Positions 48,601 to 61,402 of a stretch of 64,000 nucleotides of DNA are shown here, one piece after another. The position numbers and the translations under genes are program-made. Source of the stretch: Gigaspora rosea. Lineage: Eukaryota; Glomeromycota; Glomeromycetes; Diversisporales; Gigasporaceae. Below the pieces are notes generated by a model. That model saw only the letters and a program-made list of their open reading frames with translations. It searched no databases and was not told where the DNA came from. The stretch lies in contig QKWP01000273.1 of the NCBI GenBank assembly GCA_003550325.1, forward strand, positions 160,160-224,159. The letters run 5' to 3'. Within the stretch, counting starts at the first letter, position 1; the number at the start of each line of letters is the position of its first letter.

Positions 48601-50168
48601 TATAAATCTATATTTATATATATTATATATATTATATTATATATAGGACCTGATAATTGCTCTACCATTCCACTCTCCTAAAAAATCAGCTGATAAATGG
48701 CGCTTCCCTTACTAGATCAAAAGTTATTTAAGAAAATGTACAGTCTTCTTTCTCTATAATCACACGGTTTGTATTAAGAAAATTAGTGATTATAAAGAGT
48801 GTGATTATGTACATCAGCAAATTTTATATATAGATATTAATTACTATATAACACTTAATCGTTTTATATTAATTATAAAATATAATATCATTATATATCG
48901 ATTAATTGAGAATAAATAATGAGAAATATCGTTGCAGGTCGACATAATAAAAGAAATCGGATTACCCGTTTTTCAATGGGTGACCCGTTTGTGTTATATT
49001 AATCTGGTTGGCATATTTAAACCGGTTTGTCAAAATTGCGGTCCGGTTGACGTTTTTTTCGGTTCAGTTGATCGGTTGGACGGTTAACCAGATTGGATGT
49101 TGGAACCCTAACGATATATAATGATTAACAGATCTTTAACGATTACATAGTGTCTTGACCTGTCATGAAAATTTCAACCTGGATCACTGAGTAAAAAAAA
49201 AAAAAAATAAAGTTTAAAATTTCTTAAGCCCATTAGATTCGTAAGCTACTATAAAACATAATTATATATTGAAAAAAAACTATTTTGCACTATTTTTATC
49301 CTTCTCACCCTTTTATCCCTCTTTCCATTTTTTTTTTTTTTTTAATATTTTGAATACTTTCAAAATATTTTAAAACTGGGAAATTAAGCTGGATCAGTAA
49401 ATCTGTAACCTGGATTATATCAAGGATACGTTTGACTAATATTTTCAAAATGTTTCAATAATTTTTGATAATTGTACTACAAGATCAGATTAGGACTTTG
49501 TTTATTTTTTTTTGTTTATAATTTAGATCTTCTATCAATTTTACATTGTTTTATCATTTTTTTTTTGTTTTTTTGTTTTGTTTTTTTTTATTTTTTATTA
49601 TTTATTATTTTTAATTTTTTTTTATTTTATTTTTACACTTTACCACTGGCACTTCACAAGAAATCCAACGACTTTTCGACACTTTGCGCAAGCCAACTCA
49701 GCCTTTCAACACTTTGCAAGAACATACAACTAATTTCTTTAGCAATTTCTAAATTTCAAAAATGCAGGTTTTCGCAAGTTTTTGCAAGGTTTCACTTTAT
49801 TTATTTTTTCTTTCAAATTTTTTTGTTTTGTTTTTTTTGTTTTATTTTTATTAATTTATTTTATTCCGGCACTTTGTGAAAACCTTCGATGAGTTCTGAA
49901 TTGCAAGATCACGAACTCTACCGATTAACAATGACACTATAAGTAACAAGACATCAACAACAAAAGCACCATCAGGTAACAACAAGTGATGACACCTACA
50001 ATAACTACACCTACAGGGACAGCACCTACATGTAATGATGCCTACAACAATGACACCTACGGCAACAACACCTACAAGCAATGAGACTGACAAGCAAGAC
50101 AAAGGTCAACAGATGCCAAAAAATACAACCCTACACATATAAAAAGTTAGATTAGTAAAAAAAAAAAA
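48601..50168. other. gene-free region
   Basis: 48601-48760 continues the fold-back family. At 49010-49111 CCGGTT/CGGTTGA motifs lead to a possible hAT-like end (complement TAGGGTTCCAACATCC), but no partner end was found. 49490-49860 is poly-T-rich. 49920-50100 has CACCTACAACAA-type low complexity that opens a cysteine-rich minus frame with no domain. Confidence 0.45.
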
Positions 50169-50169
50169 N
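50169..50169. other. single N, assembly join
   Basis: An A run ends in N at 50169, and the sequence after it (from 50170) is the same as that from 50772. This marks a contig join. Confidence 0.8.
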
Positions 50170-50549
50170 CATACAACACTTACGGTATTACTACATACGG
50201 CACATGGCCTAAAGGTAGTACGGCCTTTACGTTATAGCCGTAATGCCGTATGTAGTTACTACTCTAAGAAATGTTCCCAGCTTTACTTGGCACTCACTTG
50301 ATCAAATTTGATAAAAATTTTTTTATTCGAATTCTACAGACCTGTAGAATTGAATAAAAAAATTTTTATTAAAATGATTAGTAGGTGCCAAGTTATCTTT
50401 AATCAAAGTTTTAAAGAATTTTTAAAACACCTATTATATAAACTGTGCCAAAAATTTTAATGCAATTGGATTGAAGCTAACTTGGCACTCACTTGATCAA
50501 TTTTGATGAAAATTTTTTTATTCGAAGTCTACATATTCGTAGAATTCGA

Positions 50550-50630
<81 letters not shown>

Positions 50631-51170
50631 TTATCCTGTTATATGTATGTAGATCCGTGTAATATGTAAAACTTACCTGTTATTCAATAATTTTAAACAA
50701 CATAGTTTTGGCTAATCAGCACCTCCTGATTTTTTTTCGTGAAATGCAACGGCATACAATACCAGTTACGGCATACAACACTTACGGTATTACTACATAC
50801 GGCACATGGCCTAAAGGTAGTACGGCCTTTACGTTATAGCCGTAATGCCGTATGTAGTTACTACTCTAAGAAATGTTCCCAGCTTTACTTGGCACTCACT
50901 TGATCAAATTTGATAAAAATTTTTTTATTCGAATTCTACAGACCTGTAGAATTCGAATAAAAAAATTTTTTATTGAAATGATCAAATGGGTGCCAAGTTA
51001 TCTTTTAATTAAAGTTTTAAAGAATTTTTAAAACACCTATTATATAGAAACTGTGCCAAAAATTTTAATGCAACTTGGATTGAAGCTAACTTGGCATTCA
51101 CTTGATCAATTTTAATGAATTTTTTTTTATTCAAAGTCTACAGATCTGTAGAATTCGAATAAAAAAAAAA
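50170..51170. repeat. duplicated hairpin-repeat block with an A76 run
   Basis: 50170-50551 and 50772-51160 are near-copies starting CATACAACACTTACGG. The part from 50286 onwards is instead identical, as far as I can compare by eye, to 54571-54845. A pure A run occupies 50552-50627 (76 nt). Units contain the hairpin TTCGAATTCTACAGACCTGT/AGAATTCGAA flanked by AACTTGGCACTCACTTGATC. The mix of origins suggests a misjoined contig end. Confidence 0.7.
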
Positions 51171-51411
51171 TCATCGAAATTGATTAACGGTAACAATGAA
51201 ATATGCATTACTAAATATCAATATTAAATTCGCAGAATAATCATTGGTCAATTTTTATAATCCATGAATGTTAATACGCAATTTTAAAAAATATGGAAAA
51301 CAACCGGATTGGTTGAACTTATCATGTGCCTCTTAACTATTAAATACTATTTAAAATGTTATAATGCAATTTTTTATAAAAAGTATATAATTCCGGATTA
51401 AATATAATATA

Positions 51412-51558
51412 GTTGACGCTTTCTATTTGGCACTGGAGAGTGATAAATTATTTTATGACAAATAAGAATTAGCTAATAAAATAATATATTAGCTAATTCT
51501 TATTTGTCATTTCCTGTGATTTATCACGGCCCTCGTGTGCCAAATGGAATGTGTCAGC
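51412..51558. repeat. fold-back MITE downstream of the kinase, copy B
   Basis: Same unit and position as 18481-18625, with ends GTTGACGC and GCTGACAC. Confidence 0.85.
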
Positions 51559-51771
51559 TTTATTAGATTTAATCCGTAATTCTTTTATCCAGCAAAAACA
51601 TTAATCATGCATCATAAAATATGTATATTACATAAAAATTTATTTTTTTAATATATAATTTTGTATACATACAATATACAGTATAACATAAAAAATAAGA
51701 CAAAATAAATATGAATCATCATTTTTATAAAGCAAGATAAAAGAAAAATCATATCAATGATCTCGACAGAC

Positions 51772-52306
51772 TTAATCCTTTGGATGATCATTCCTCGGTG
51801 ATCGTAGAAAGATGATATTGGAGTTTATTTCTTGATTTAACTCTTCATTTATCTTTTTGGTGTTGATCGATTTACTTGTGTACATATCATTTGAATGAAT
51901 AGGTGAATTTAATTTTGGTTTAATATTATCTGCTTCAAAAAATTGCTTCTTGACCTTATTATAATCATCTTGATCCATCTCTTCAAGCCAATATCCAACT
52001 CTGTGACAAATATTTGTTGCCGTTGGTCGTTTATTTGGGTCAGATTCCATGCATCTTTTGGCCAATTTTACGTAGCATTGTGGTGTTTCCTCACCAAATT
52101 CAGGTCGTTCGCCTCGATAAATTCTCATTAAAGTTTAGTATTAAAAGACTCACCATCAAACGCTTTTTTTCCCGTTGCTAACTCTGTCATAATGACACCG
52201 AGACTGTAAATATCCGCCTCTTGAGTGAATGATTTACCTTGTAAGACTTCTGGCGCTACATAAGGCATAACACCATTGATCTCANTTCAGCGGCTGTCTG
52301 ACTCAT
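51772..52306 (-). pseudogene. Sel1-kinase, copy B, broken
   Basis: The start region is present (ATG at 52306, MSQTAAEL...), but at N 52285 the sequence jumps directly to the end of the kinase domain, omitting what in copy C is 55981-56975: most Sel1 repeats and most of the kinase. The C-terminal part (RIYRGERPEFGEETPQCYVK) follows a small deletion just before it (about 52131-52137) that shifts the frame. The last residues differ from A and C through a further frameshift. The large gap may be an assembly artefact; the small shifts are within continuous sequence. Confidence 0.8.
52285..52285. other. single N, assembly join inside kinase B
   Basis: Sequence matching copy C up to 55980 is followed by N and then by sequence matching copy C from 56976. 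About 995 bp of the paralogue is missing here. Confidence 0.85.
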
Positions 52307-54124
52307 TTTAGTGTAATATCAAAAAAATTTTCTTATTTTTTATAATTTGCGATTACTCTGAATCTTTTGGAAAAAAAAATTAAGCTTTATTCTTTCATTA
52401 GTTTTTTTTTTAGTTTTCTTTGAGCGGAACTTTTTTTCGTTTAATAATCCGTGAAAGTTATAATAATAATCTTAATAAATAAATCATGACATAAATCATG
52501 ACGTTTAAATAATTTTTTTTCTACCATTAATCAATATATAAATGTAAATGTAGTCAACACATTACACAAGCCCAAAATGATATTATTAACGTTCTCTTCG
52601 AAATTTGTGTGACGCAAGTTGGCAGTACAAAATTTCGACAAGATTGTTTATTGTTGTTATAGTGTATGTGAAATCGAATCTCCCAACATTTTTTGTAAGA
52701 ACACCAGGTAGGTTTAGACTGCCATTTTGCATATTTTTCAACTCTTTCATTTTTTTTTTTGCGTGGCTTGCATGATTGCATTTCCAGGAACTTTGAACTA
52801 CACCCTAAACACTGAAACTTGGGGAAATTATAAAAAGAAATGAGGTTTCACAAAATTTGGAAATTATCATAGTACTTTTTTTTTTAATTTTTAGCTGCTC
52901 TATAGTAGGGAATATTTTCATTTAATGAATATATGCAGTTTCATTAGTCGAATTTTACGTATAATAATTTGGTTTTGCCATGTATTTTTGGTGCGGCACC
53001 TAGGATAAATTGATCAAGTACCGTACTATACTGCGTTCTTTATCTTGATCTTGATCCACCGTTCCGTTTTAATTTGCTCTGAACAATTATCGTATTTATA
53101 TAAAACAAGACATTATTTCGCAGGTGGTAAGCAATTTTCTGTGTATCTATTTTGTATTCTTTATATACTATTTAATATTGTACGTTTTTTATAGAAATTA
53201 TTTATAATTCAAATTTTAAAAATATTTAACGTAATAAACAATCATTAGAGAAACCAACTTGTTAAATAAGGAAAAAAAAAAACTATCATTCATCCACACT
53301 ATTTATATAGAAATTTATTCTTTTATTTACTGTTAGAGGGTTATGTTTATTTAATTGTAATTAAGATCTTTAATACAACAGATAAGATTCATTTCGTCAT
53401 AGCTCAAAGCAGATCCTGTCTTAGAAAATTTTAGTGTTTACTAAACTTACAAGCTTAATCAAAAAGACTATTAAAAATTTTATAAATTTCTTCAATATTA
53501 TTTGGAAAGCTACCAAAAATAAAATATTCACAGCTACTTTTAATATAAATCTTTATTTTCTATTATTATATCTTATCTAATTGACATTAATGATAAAGTA
53601 ACTACGGTATAGTATATACTGTTTCTACTATCTAGACTATAATTTATATTTTTCTAACATAGTGAAAATTTTACGCAAGAATAATCTAGTACTAGTGATT
53701 CATAATTGAATATCGCATTCAAGTTTAATGTTACGTACCTTCACTTTCGGTGTAGATTAATCTAGAAAATATGGCTCTACTTCACTTTGTAAATTGATTG
53801 TTTACAGTTTATTCGTACATTCATTTTTATTGGTTTACATTTCTAAATTTGTATATAAACGTTTCTCTTACAATATGTTAAAATATTTAAGAATGTCACA
53901 ATTATCAAAATCATCTCATATAAAGATATTGGCGTTACAATTAAAATATACTGTATATTTTGTCAATTTTAGTCTGTGCCGTTTCAATGCTATGTACGTA
54001 TAAATTGATTTTAGGAATTATATTTAAAATTGAACATGAAACTAAATTTTAATATTAAATAGATGCTTTCTTGATTACACATTACGTTTTAAAAAAATGA
54101 TCTAGTTATACATCAACATCGTCA

Positions 54125-54861
54125 CTCTCCTATTATATAGAAACTGTATTAAAAATTTTAATGCAGCTTTGATTAAAGAAAATTTGGCACCTACTTGACC
54201 AAATTCAATAAAAATTTGTTTATTCAAATTCTACATTTCTCTAGAATTTGAATAAAAAAATTTTTATTGAATTTGGTCAAATGGGTGTCAAGTTATCTTT
54301 GATCAAAGTTTTAGAGAATTTTTAAAATGCCTATTATAAAAACTGCGCCAAAAATTTTAATGCAGTTTGATCAAAGATAACTTGGTACCCACTTGATGAA
54401 AATTTATTTATTCGAATTCTACAGTTCTCTAGAATTCAAATAAAAAAATTTTCATCAAATTTGATCATGTGGATGCCAAGTTATCTTGATCAAAGTTTTA
54501 AAGAATTTTTAAAATACCTATTATATAGAAACTGCACCAAAAATTTAAATGCAGATTTGATTGAAGATAACTTGGCACTCACTTGATCAAATTTGATAAA
54601 AATTTTTTTATTCGAATTCTACAGACCTGTAGAATTGAATAAAAAAATTTTTATTAAAATGATTAGTAGGTGCCAAGTTATCTTTAATCAAAGTTTTAAA
54701 GAATTTTTAAAACACCTATTATATAAACTGTGCCAAAAATTTTAATGCAATTGGATTGAAGCTAACTTGGCACTCACTTGATCAATTTTGATGAAAATTT
54801 TTTTATTCGAAGTCTACATATTCGTAGAATTCGAATAAAAAAAAAAAAAATTCATCAAAAT
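54125..54861. repeat. tandem hairpin-repeat array, ~190-bp units
   Basis: About four units. Each has a stem-loop built on TTCGAATTCTACAG-TCT-TAGAATTCGAA, preceded by TTGGCACCCACTTGATCAAA and followed by GCCAAGTTATCTTTGATCAA, then AAAACTGTGCCAAAAATTTTAA. The array separates copies B and C and also flanks B on the left (50286-51170). A diverged relative lies at 63290-64000. Confidence 0.8.
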
Positions 54862-55099
54862 TAATTAACGGTAACAATGAAATATGCATTACTAAATATC
54901 AATATTAAATTCGCAGAATAATCATTGGTCAATTTTTATAATCCATGAATAATTTTAAATATGGAAAACAACCCGATTGGTTGAATTTATCATGTGCCTC
55001 TTAACTATTAAATATATTAAATCCATTATGCATAAATTTTAAAATGTTATAATGCAATTTTTTATAAAAAGTATATAATTCCGGATTAAATATAATATA

Positions 55100-55251
55100 G
55101 TTGACGCTTTCTATTTGGCATTGGAGAGTGATAAATTATTTTATGACAAATAAGAATTAGCCAATATAATATAATAATATATTAGCTAATTCTTATTTGT
55201 CATTTCCTGTGATTTATCACGGCCCTCGTGTGCCAAATGGAATGTGTCAGC
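55100..55251. repeat. fold-back MITE downstream of the kinase, copy C
   Basis: Same unit and place as in copies A and B, with inner arms GACAAATAAGAATTAG and complement. Confidence 0.85.
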
Positions 55252-55481
55252 TTTATTAGATTTTAATCCGTAATTCTTTTATCCAGCAAAAACATTAATC
55301 TTGCATCATAAAATATGTATATTACATAAAAATTTATTTTTTAATATATAATTTTGTATACATACAATATACAGTATAACATAAAAACTAAGACAAAATA
55401 AATATGAATCATCATTTTTATAAAGCAAGATAAAAGAAAAATCAATTATTAATCATATCAATGATCTTAATCCTTTGGATG

Positions 55482-56996
55482 TCATTCCTCGGTGGTCGTA
55501 GAAAGATGATATTGAGAGTTTATTTCTTGATTTAACTCTTCATTTATCTTTTTGATGTTGATCAATTTACTTGTGTACATATCATTTGAATGAATAGATG
55601 ATTTTAATTTTGGTTTAATATTATCTGCTTCAAAAAATTGCTTTTTGACCTCATTATAATAATCTTGTTCCATCTCTTCAAGCCAATATCCAACTCTGTG
55701 ACAAATATTTGTTGCCGTTGGTCGTTTATTTGGGTCAGATTCCATGCATCTTTTGGCCAATTTTGCGTAGCATTGTGGTGTTTCCTCACCAAATTCAGGT
55801 CGTTCGCCTCGATAAATTCTCAATAAAAGTTTAGTATTAAAAGACTCACCATCAAACGCTTTTTTTCCCGTTGCTAACTCTGTCATAATGACACCGAGAC
55901 TGTAAATATCCGCCTCTTGAGTGAATGATTTACCTTATAAGACTTCTGGCGCTACATAAGGCATAACACCATTGATCTCAACATCTTCTTGTTTAATATC
56001 AGATGATGATGAAAGTCCCAAATCAGTAATGTATGCACTATGTAAATTTTGTTGTAAAATATTACCAGAATGCAAATCTCTGTGAATCAATTCATGAGAA
56101 TGAATTGCTTCAAGATCAGAAGCGATACAATACAATATATCTAATTTATCTTTCCATGGCAATTGAGATACGGTTTCGAGATTCTTACGTAATGAACCTT
56201 TTCTTGCATATGCCAAAACTAAAATATAATCTTTAGTCGTATCGTCTCTTGATACTCCACAACATTCTAAAAATGATGGATTTTCATAACCTATATCGCA
56301 ATAATGCTTCAATTCTTGAACGAAATTTATTACATTTTTATTCGAATTGTGAATAACTTTAAGTGCAACTCTTCGATTGGAGTCATCATTTTTATTATAC
56401 CAACATGCGTAAAATACAGTAGCAAAACCACCTTTTCCTATTTCTCTAATATGTTTGAATTCATTATAATTAATCCATGATAATTTATATTTTTCATCGT
56501 TTAAGATCTTTTTAACACCAACATCGATTTCTTCAAGCGAAATTTTATTTATTTTTTTAAGATTTCTTAATTTTCGATACCAATGATTAGCCCTTTGAAT
56601 ATCTCTTTGTACACCAATTCCATTTCGGTAACAATGACTAAGATTATCAATTCCATTAAAATTATTCATATTAGCGCTTTTTTGAAACCATTCAAACGCT
56701 TTACGTTCATCTATCATAACTCCTATTCCGAAATCATAACAATGACCAAGACCATTCATCCCTCTAGGGTTTCCCATATCAGCTGACATTTGAAAATAAT
56801 TGAATGCCTTATAATCATCCTTTTCAACTCCTATTTCAAAAACATAACAACGTCCAACTTCGACCATTGCATCCGTATCACCCATTTCAGCTGATTTTTG
56901 ATAGTATTCAAATGCTTTGTGTTCATCTTTTTCAACTTTGATACCATTCTTATATTTCTTTCCGAGTTCGCAAAGTTCAGCGGCTGTCTGACTCAT
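55482..56996 (-). pseudogene. Sel1-kinase, copy C, one premature stop
   Basis: 505 codons in one frame from the ATG at 56996 (MSQTAAELCELGKKY) to the stop at 55482, interrupted only by TAA at 55935-55937. In copy A that codon is CAA (Gln, in APEVLQGES). Four Sel1 repeats, the glycine loop GKGGFATVF, VALK, HRDLHSGN, DLG and APE are all kept. The stop falls just after the APE motif and would remove the C-lobe, so a product would be inactive as a kinase but could keep the Sel1 scaffold. The Sel1 part is more diverged from A than the kinase part. A single difference leaves open a very recent loss or a sequencing error. Confidence 0.88.
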
Positions 56997-58666
56997 TTTA
57001 GTGTAATATCAAAAAAATTTTCTTATTTTTTTATAGTTTGCGTTTACTCTGAATCTTTTGGAAAGAAAAAAAAAATTAAGCTTTATCCTTTCATTAGTTT
57101 TTTTTTAGTTTTATTTGAGCGGAACTTTTTTTCGTTTAATAATCCGTGAAAGTTATAATAATAATCTTAATATCGATATGTAAATAAATCATGACATAAA
57201 TCATGACGTTTTTAAATAATTTTTTCTATCATTAATCAATATATAAATGTAACCAACACATTACACAAGCCCAAAATGATATTCTTCGAAATTTGTGTGA
57301 CCCAAGTTGGCAGTACAAATTTCGCCAAGATTGTTTATTGTTGTTATATGTATGTGAAATCGAATCTCCAACATTTTTTGTAAGAACACCAGGTAGGTTT
57401 AGACTGCCATTTTGCATATTTTTCAACTCTTTCATGTTTTTTTTGCGTGGCTTGCATGATTGCATTTCCAGGAACTTTGAACTACACCCTAAACACTGAT
57501 GCTGTTGAAACTTGGGGAAATTATAAAAAAGAAATGAGGTTTCACAAATTTTGGTTACATCGTTGAACCACAAAAAAATGCGCGGAAATTATAGTACCTT
57601 TTTTTTTAATTTTTAGCTGTTCTATAGTAAGATTGACTCGGGAATATTTTTCATTTAATGAATATATGCAGTTTCATTAGTAGAATTTTACGTGTAATAA
57701 TTTGGTTTTGCCACGTATTTTTGGTGCGGCACCTAGGATAAATTGATCAAGTTCTTGCTTTACCGTACTATACTGCGTTCTTGATCTTGATCTTGATCCA
57801 CCGTTCCGTTTTAATTTGCTCTGAACAATTATCGTATTTATATAAAACAAGACATTATTTGCACAGAGATGCGCAGGTGGTAAGCAATTTTCTGTGTATC
57901 TATTTTGTATTCTTTATATACTATTTAATATTGTACGTTTTTTATAGAAATTATTTATAATCCAAATTTTAAAAATATTTAACGTAATAAACAATCATTA
58001 GAGAAACCAACTTGTTAAATAAGGAAAAAAAAAACTATCATACATCCACACTATTTATATAGAAATTTATTCTTTTATTTACTGTTAGAGGGTTATGTTT
58101 ATTTAATTGTACCCTCAATTTGTGACAACTCTGGATTTGCCATAAGGTTGGTAGTTTTAAATAATCGATACAATATAGTGTTTTTTCAAAATTTAAAAGG
58201 TCGGTCATCATTAAGATTGTTAATACAACAGATAAGATTGATTACTATTCATTTCGTCATAAGGCAAAGAAGATCCTGTTTTAGAAAATTTTAGTGTTTA
58301 CTAAACTTACAAACTTAATCAAAAAGACTATTAAAAAATTTTATAAATTTCTTCAATATTATTTGGAAAGCTACCAAAAATAAAATATTCACAGCTACTT
58401 TTAATATAAATCTTTATTTTCTATTATCTTATCTAATTGACATTAATGATAAAGTAACTACGGTATAGTATATACTGTTTCTACTATCTAGACTATAATT
58501 TATATTTTTCTAACATAGTGAAAATTTTCGCAAGAATAATCTAGTACTAGTGATTTATAATTGAATATCGCATTCCAGTTTAATGTTACGTACCTTCACT
58601 TACGGTGTAGATTAATCTCGAAAATATGGCTCTACTTCACTTTGTAAAATTTATTGAAATGGGATA
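56997..58666. other. upstream region of kinase C, non-coding
   Basis: Collinear with 20364-22045 of copy A and 52307-53795 of copy B. Short open frames here are not conserved between the copies. A TATA-like CTATAAAAAAATA before the ATG is shared with copy A. Confidence 0.6.
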
Positions 58667-58870
58667 CAGTCGCCTCTCTTTAATCTGAACCTTTCTAAAC
58701 TGAACACTATTAAACTCTCTCTAAACTAAACAAATTCTCTTAGAACATTTGTAAATTTTATTATAAAGTTCGGATAAGCCATATATAACTTTTTGAAAAC
58801 TGAACTTTTTCAAATTTTTACATAGTAAAAAAAAGCAGTCCCGGCAGTTCGGATTAGAGAGAGTTAACTG
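58667..58870. mobile_element. pogo/Tigger-like MITE
   Basis: 204 bp, TA on both sides (58665-58666 and 58871-58872). The left end CAGTCGCCTCTCTTTAATCT pairs with the complement of the right end CAGTTAACTCTCTCTAATCC. The CAGT-start TIR and TA target fit pogo/Tigger-type Tc1/mariner elements. Copy A has the empty site at 22033-22045 (GGAATATATTGAT). No coding frame. Confidence 0.9.
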
Positions 58871-59989
58871 TATATTGATTGTTTACAGTTTATTCGTACA
58901 TTTATTTTTATTGGTTTACATTAAAGTCATCTCAAAAGATATTGGTGTTACAATTAAAATATACTGTATATGCAGATGTCAATTTTATAGCCTGTGCCGT
59001 TTCTATGTACGTATAAATTGATTTTAGGTTTTAAAATGACTTAACAGTTAAATGGGAATTATATTTAAAATTGAACATGAAACTAAATTTTAATAATAAA
59101 TAGATGCTTTCTTGATTACATATTACGTGAAGAAAGTTTTAAAAAAATGATCTAGTTATACATCATCGTCTCTCTGATAGATGTACCTTTAGTTGCAATT
59201 TATATTTTTGAAAATAACGACAATTAAATTGACTTTTTTGTGTTGTTTTTTTTTTGATTGAAAAACTTTTCGTTTTACTCGAAAAATTGGATTGTTTATC
59301 ATTATTTATAAATTGCTTACTTTCTATCAAATAGCTTAGTTTTTTTCACAACCTTTGTCAAAATTTTTGTTAAGATCTTGTCTTGAAGATCGCGTATATT
59401 TAACTTAGATGAATTGATGGAAAGCTCACCTAGTTATATGAACTTACTTCGATTACCAGTTGCTTGTGGAATACAGCAGTATTATATACCCAATCTTTCT
59501 AAATTTATTTTGACCATGTTCGGTTGCTTGGTGCACATTGCAAATTAGGTTATAAAAAACTTTTGACTAAACAGTTGTGTCCATAAAATTTCCAGTCTGC
59601 TTAATTAATTCAACAATGATAAATAAAAGCTTTTAAAGGTATGAGTAATTCAATATTTAAGATACAGTATGAGTTACATAAAAAGGTTGGATTCTCTAAT
59701 AGCATAAGTTTCCAATATTTGATCAAAAGACTCGTGATTTAGAATATTGTATTTTTATGATTCCATATTTATTATTAAATATTTTTTTTGTAAATAACTG
59801 TTAATTTCATAAATTCGAAAGTTAGGCTATTATTATTTAGCTTCTTATTCATAACAATATGAAGCTATGTTATCATTATTGAATTTGTTATCGAAGTATA
59901 ATAAGTTTAATAACAATTGCTTATTTTTCAATCGGTGGAGATTAAAAAATAACACGTGTAAAGCGTCTCTACCAGCAGAATTTTTTTTT

Positions 59990-60180
59990 TCTATTTTTAA
60001 CAGCTGCCCTACCTTGTATGGTTTAGTTCGGATTTGCATGAGAGCAACTTCCTGTGTTGCGAATACAAAGTAAAATTGTATATAATTAGCAATTTTACTT
60101 TATATTCGCAATGTAGGATGATGCTCTCATGCAAATCCGAACTACCCTCGACGCACCAAAAAAGGTAAGGCAGCTGTTAA
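59990..60180. repeat. imperfect palindrome, copy C
   Basis: Counterpart of 24225-24450. TTTTTAACAGCTGCC pairs with GGCAGCTGTTAAAAA, and GTTCGGATTTGCATGAG pairs with CTCATGCAAATCCGAAC. The arms are better paired here than in copy A. Confidence 0.75.
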
Positions 60181-60330
60181 AAATATACTGCTGTCTCTAC
60201 CCGGGGAAAAAAATAGCACGTGTCGATCGACGCACATATACCCTCGCCCAGATTTAAATTAATAGTATTATTTATGGCATATTCTGTGACAAAGTTTCGA
60301 CTATTTTGAAGACAATGGATTTGTCATATG

Positions 60331-60721
60331 CTGTTACGGTGAAAATCGGTCAATCGTGGGTCGTTAATAGAAAATTTAAGATCAAAAGGCGACTCGCCAG
60401 AGGCGTGACTTGGTGATTTAACTCGATTTAGGATAAAATTAGTGATACGAGGGTAATCTACTTTATTATGATTATTATATATTAAATTCAGATATATGAC
60501 AATCCGAAGATTCCTCCCGAAGAAGAGCTAAACAACCTTCTTTTATACTTTACAAATATTATGGGAATCACTAATCTAACATTATAGAATATTATGGAAG
60601 CTACGAGACTAAAATCATACGATATTCGATAGATTGTATGACATTCCGCCGTAAGCCGAGCCCCGTTCAATGATGATCGATTATGCACGATTAATTATAT
60701 GCATTGTCAATTGTCATCGGA
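60331..60721. mobile_element. 391-bp insertion, possibly a solo LTR fossil
   Basis: Flanked by a perfect 9-bp direct repeat TGTCATATG (60322-60330 and 60722-60730) and absent from copy A at the matching place. It begins (C)TGTTACGG and has no terminal inverted repeats. If the ends are instead placed at TG (60332) and CA (60726), it looks like a solo LTR of a Gypsy-type element. No coding remnant. The identity is uncertain. Confidence 0.4.
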
Positions 60722-61402
60722 TGTCATATGAAAGGTGGCGCAGTATAATTTAGATGATCATCGGGAAATATCACGTTTACCCCGTGACAATGCACAGTAT
60801 TATTTATCATTTTCGAATGCTATTGTCTTAGATCATTTTTGCTTTACAGATTTGGTATATTCTGTTTTTATATTTGGATTTAATCCGAATCTGAAGGAAA
60901 TCGGTTTAAATCCGAAGACCGAGTCTAGTTCCAAACTCTACTAGTGCTAGATAAATTTTATATACACCTCCTTGGAACTGGTTGGAAAATTACCGTACGT
61001 TTGTGAAAGTTTCTGAAATGTAATTTTGATCATGTGAATAATTTGGCCAAAATTTTGTAAAGCTGGCATAAAAATAAATATAAAATAAAAACTTTTGTAA
61101 TGCTAATGCTATTATTATATGACATTGTACTATTTATTGTAAAGTTATATCCCATTTCGTAAGTTACAATGTAATTTATGTAATGTAAATATGTAATTTT
61201 GTATAATGTAACCCTACTTGGAACAGAACCGGGAAACTCTATTATAGGCCTCTCGCCATAATTTTTGTGAAGTTCTCAATTCACAAAAAAAAAAAAGGAA
61301 AAAAGTCACTGCTCTGGATTAGATTCGCATAGTATTGAAAATCATCGCTATTAGTTGATTCGACCCTATTATAAACTTGAAATGAGAAACTCCCAAATTT
61401 AG

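Larger units (their letters stand above)
51180..54124. repeat. triplicated kinase locus, copy B
   Basis: Collinear with copies A and C from AACGGTAACAATGAAAT to CATCAACATCGTC. It lacks about 1 kb of the kinase coding region at the N (52285) and stops short of the last ~2 kb present in A and C. It is closer to C than to A (for example the shared GTTGACGCTTTC and ATATGCATTACTAAATATC). Confidence 0.88.
54862..61402. repeat. triplicated kinase locus, copy C
   Basis: The longest uninterrupted version of the locus: fold-back MITE, kinase pseudogene and upstream region, ending at CCAAATTTAG as copy A does. It holds empty sites for the LINE, the collagen-like hAT element and the MITE at 24851 of copy A. 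It has its own insertion at 58667-58870 and an extra unit at 60331-60721. Confidence 0.9.

Noticed and set aside
49472-50102. Phe-rich plus frame and Cys/Val-rich minus frame
   Set aside because: Both come from poly-T and CACCTACAACAA-type simple sequence. No domain or conservation.
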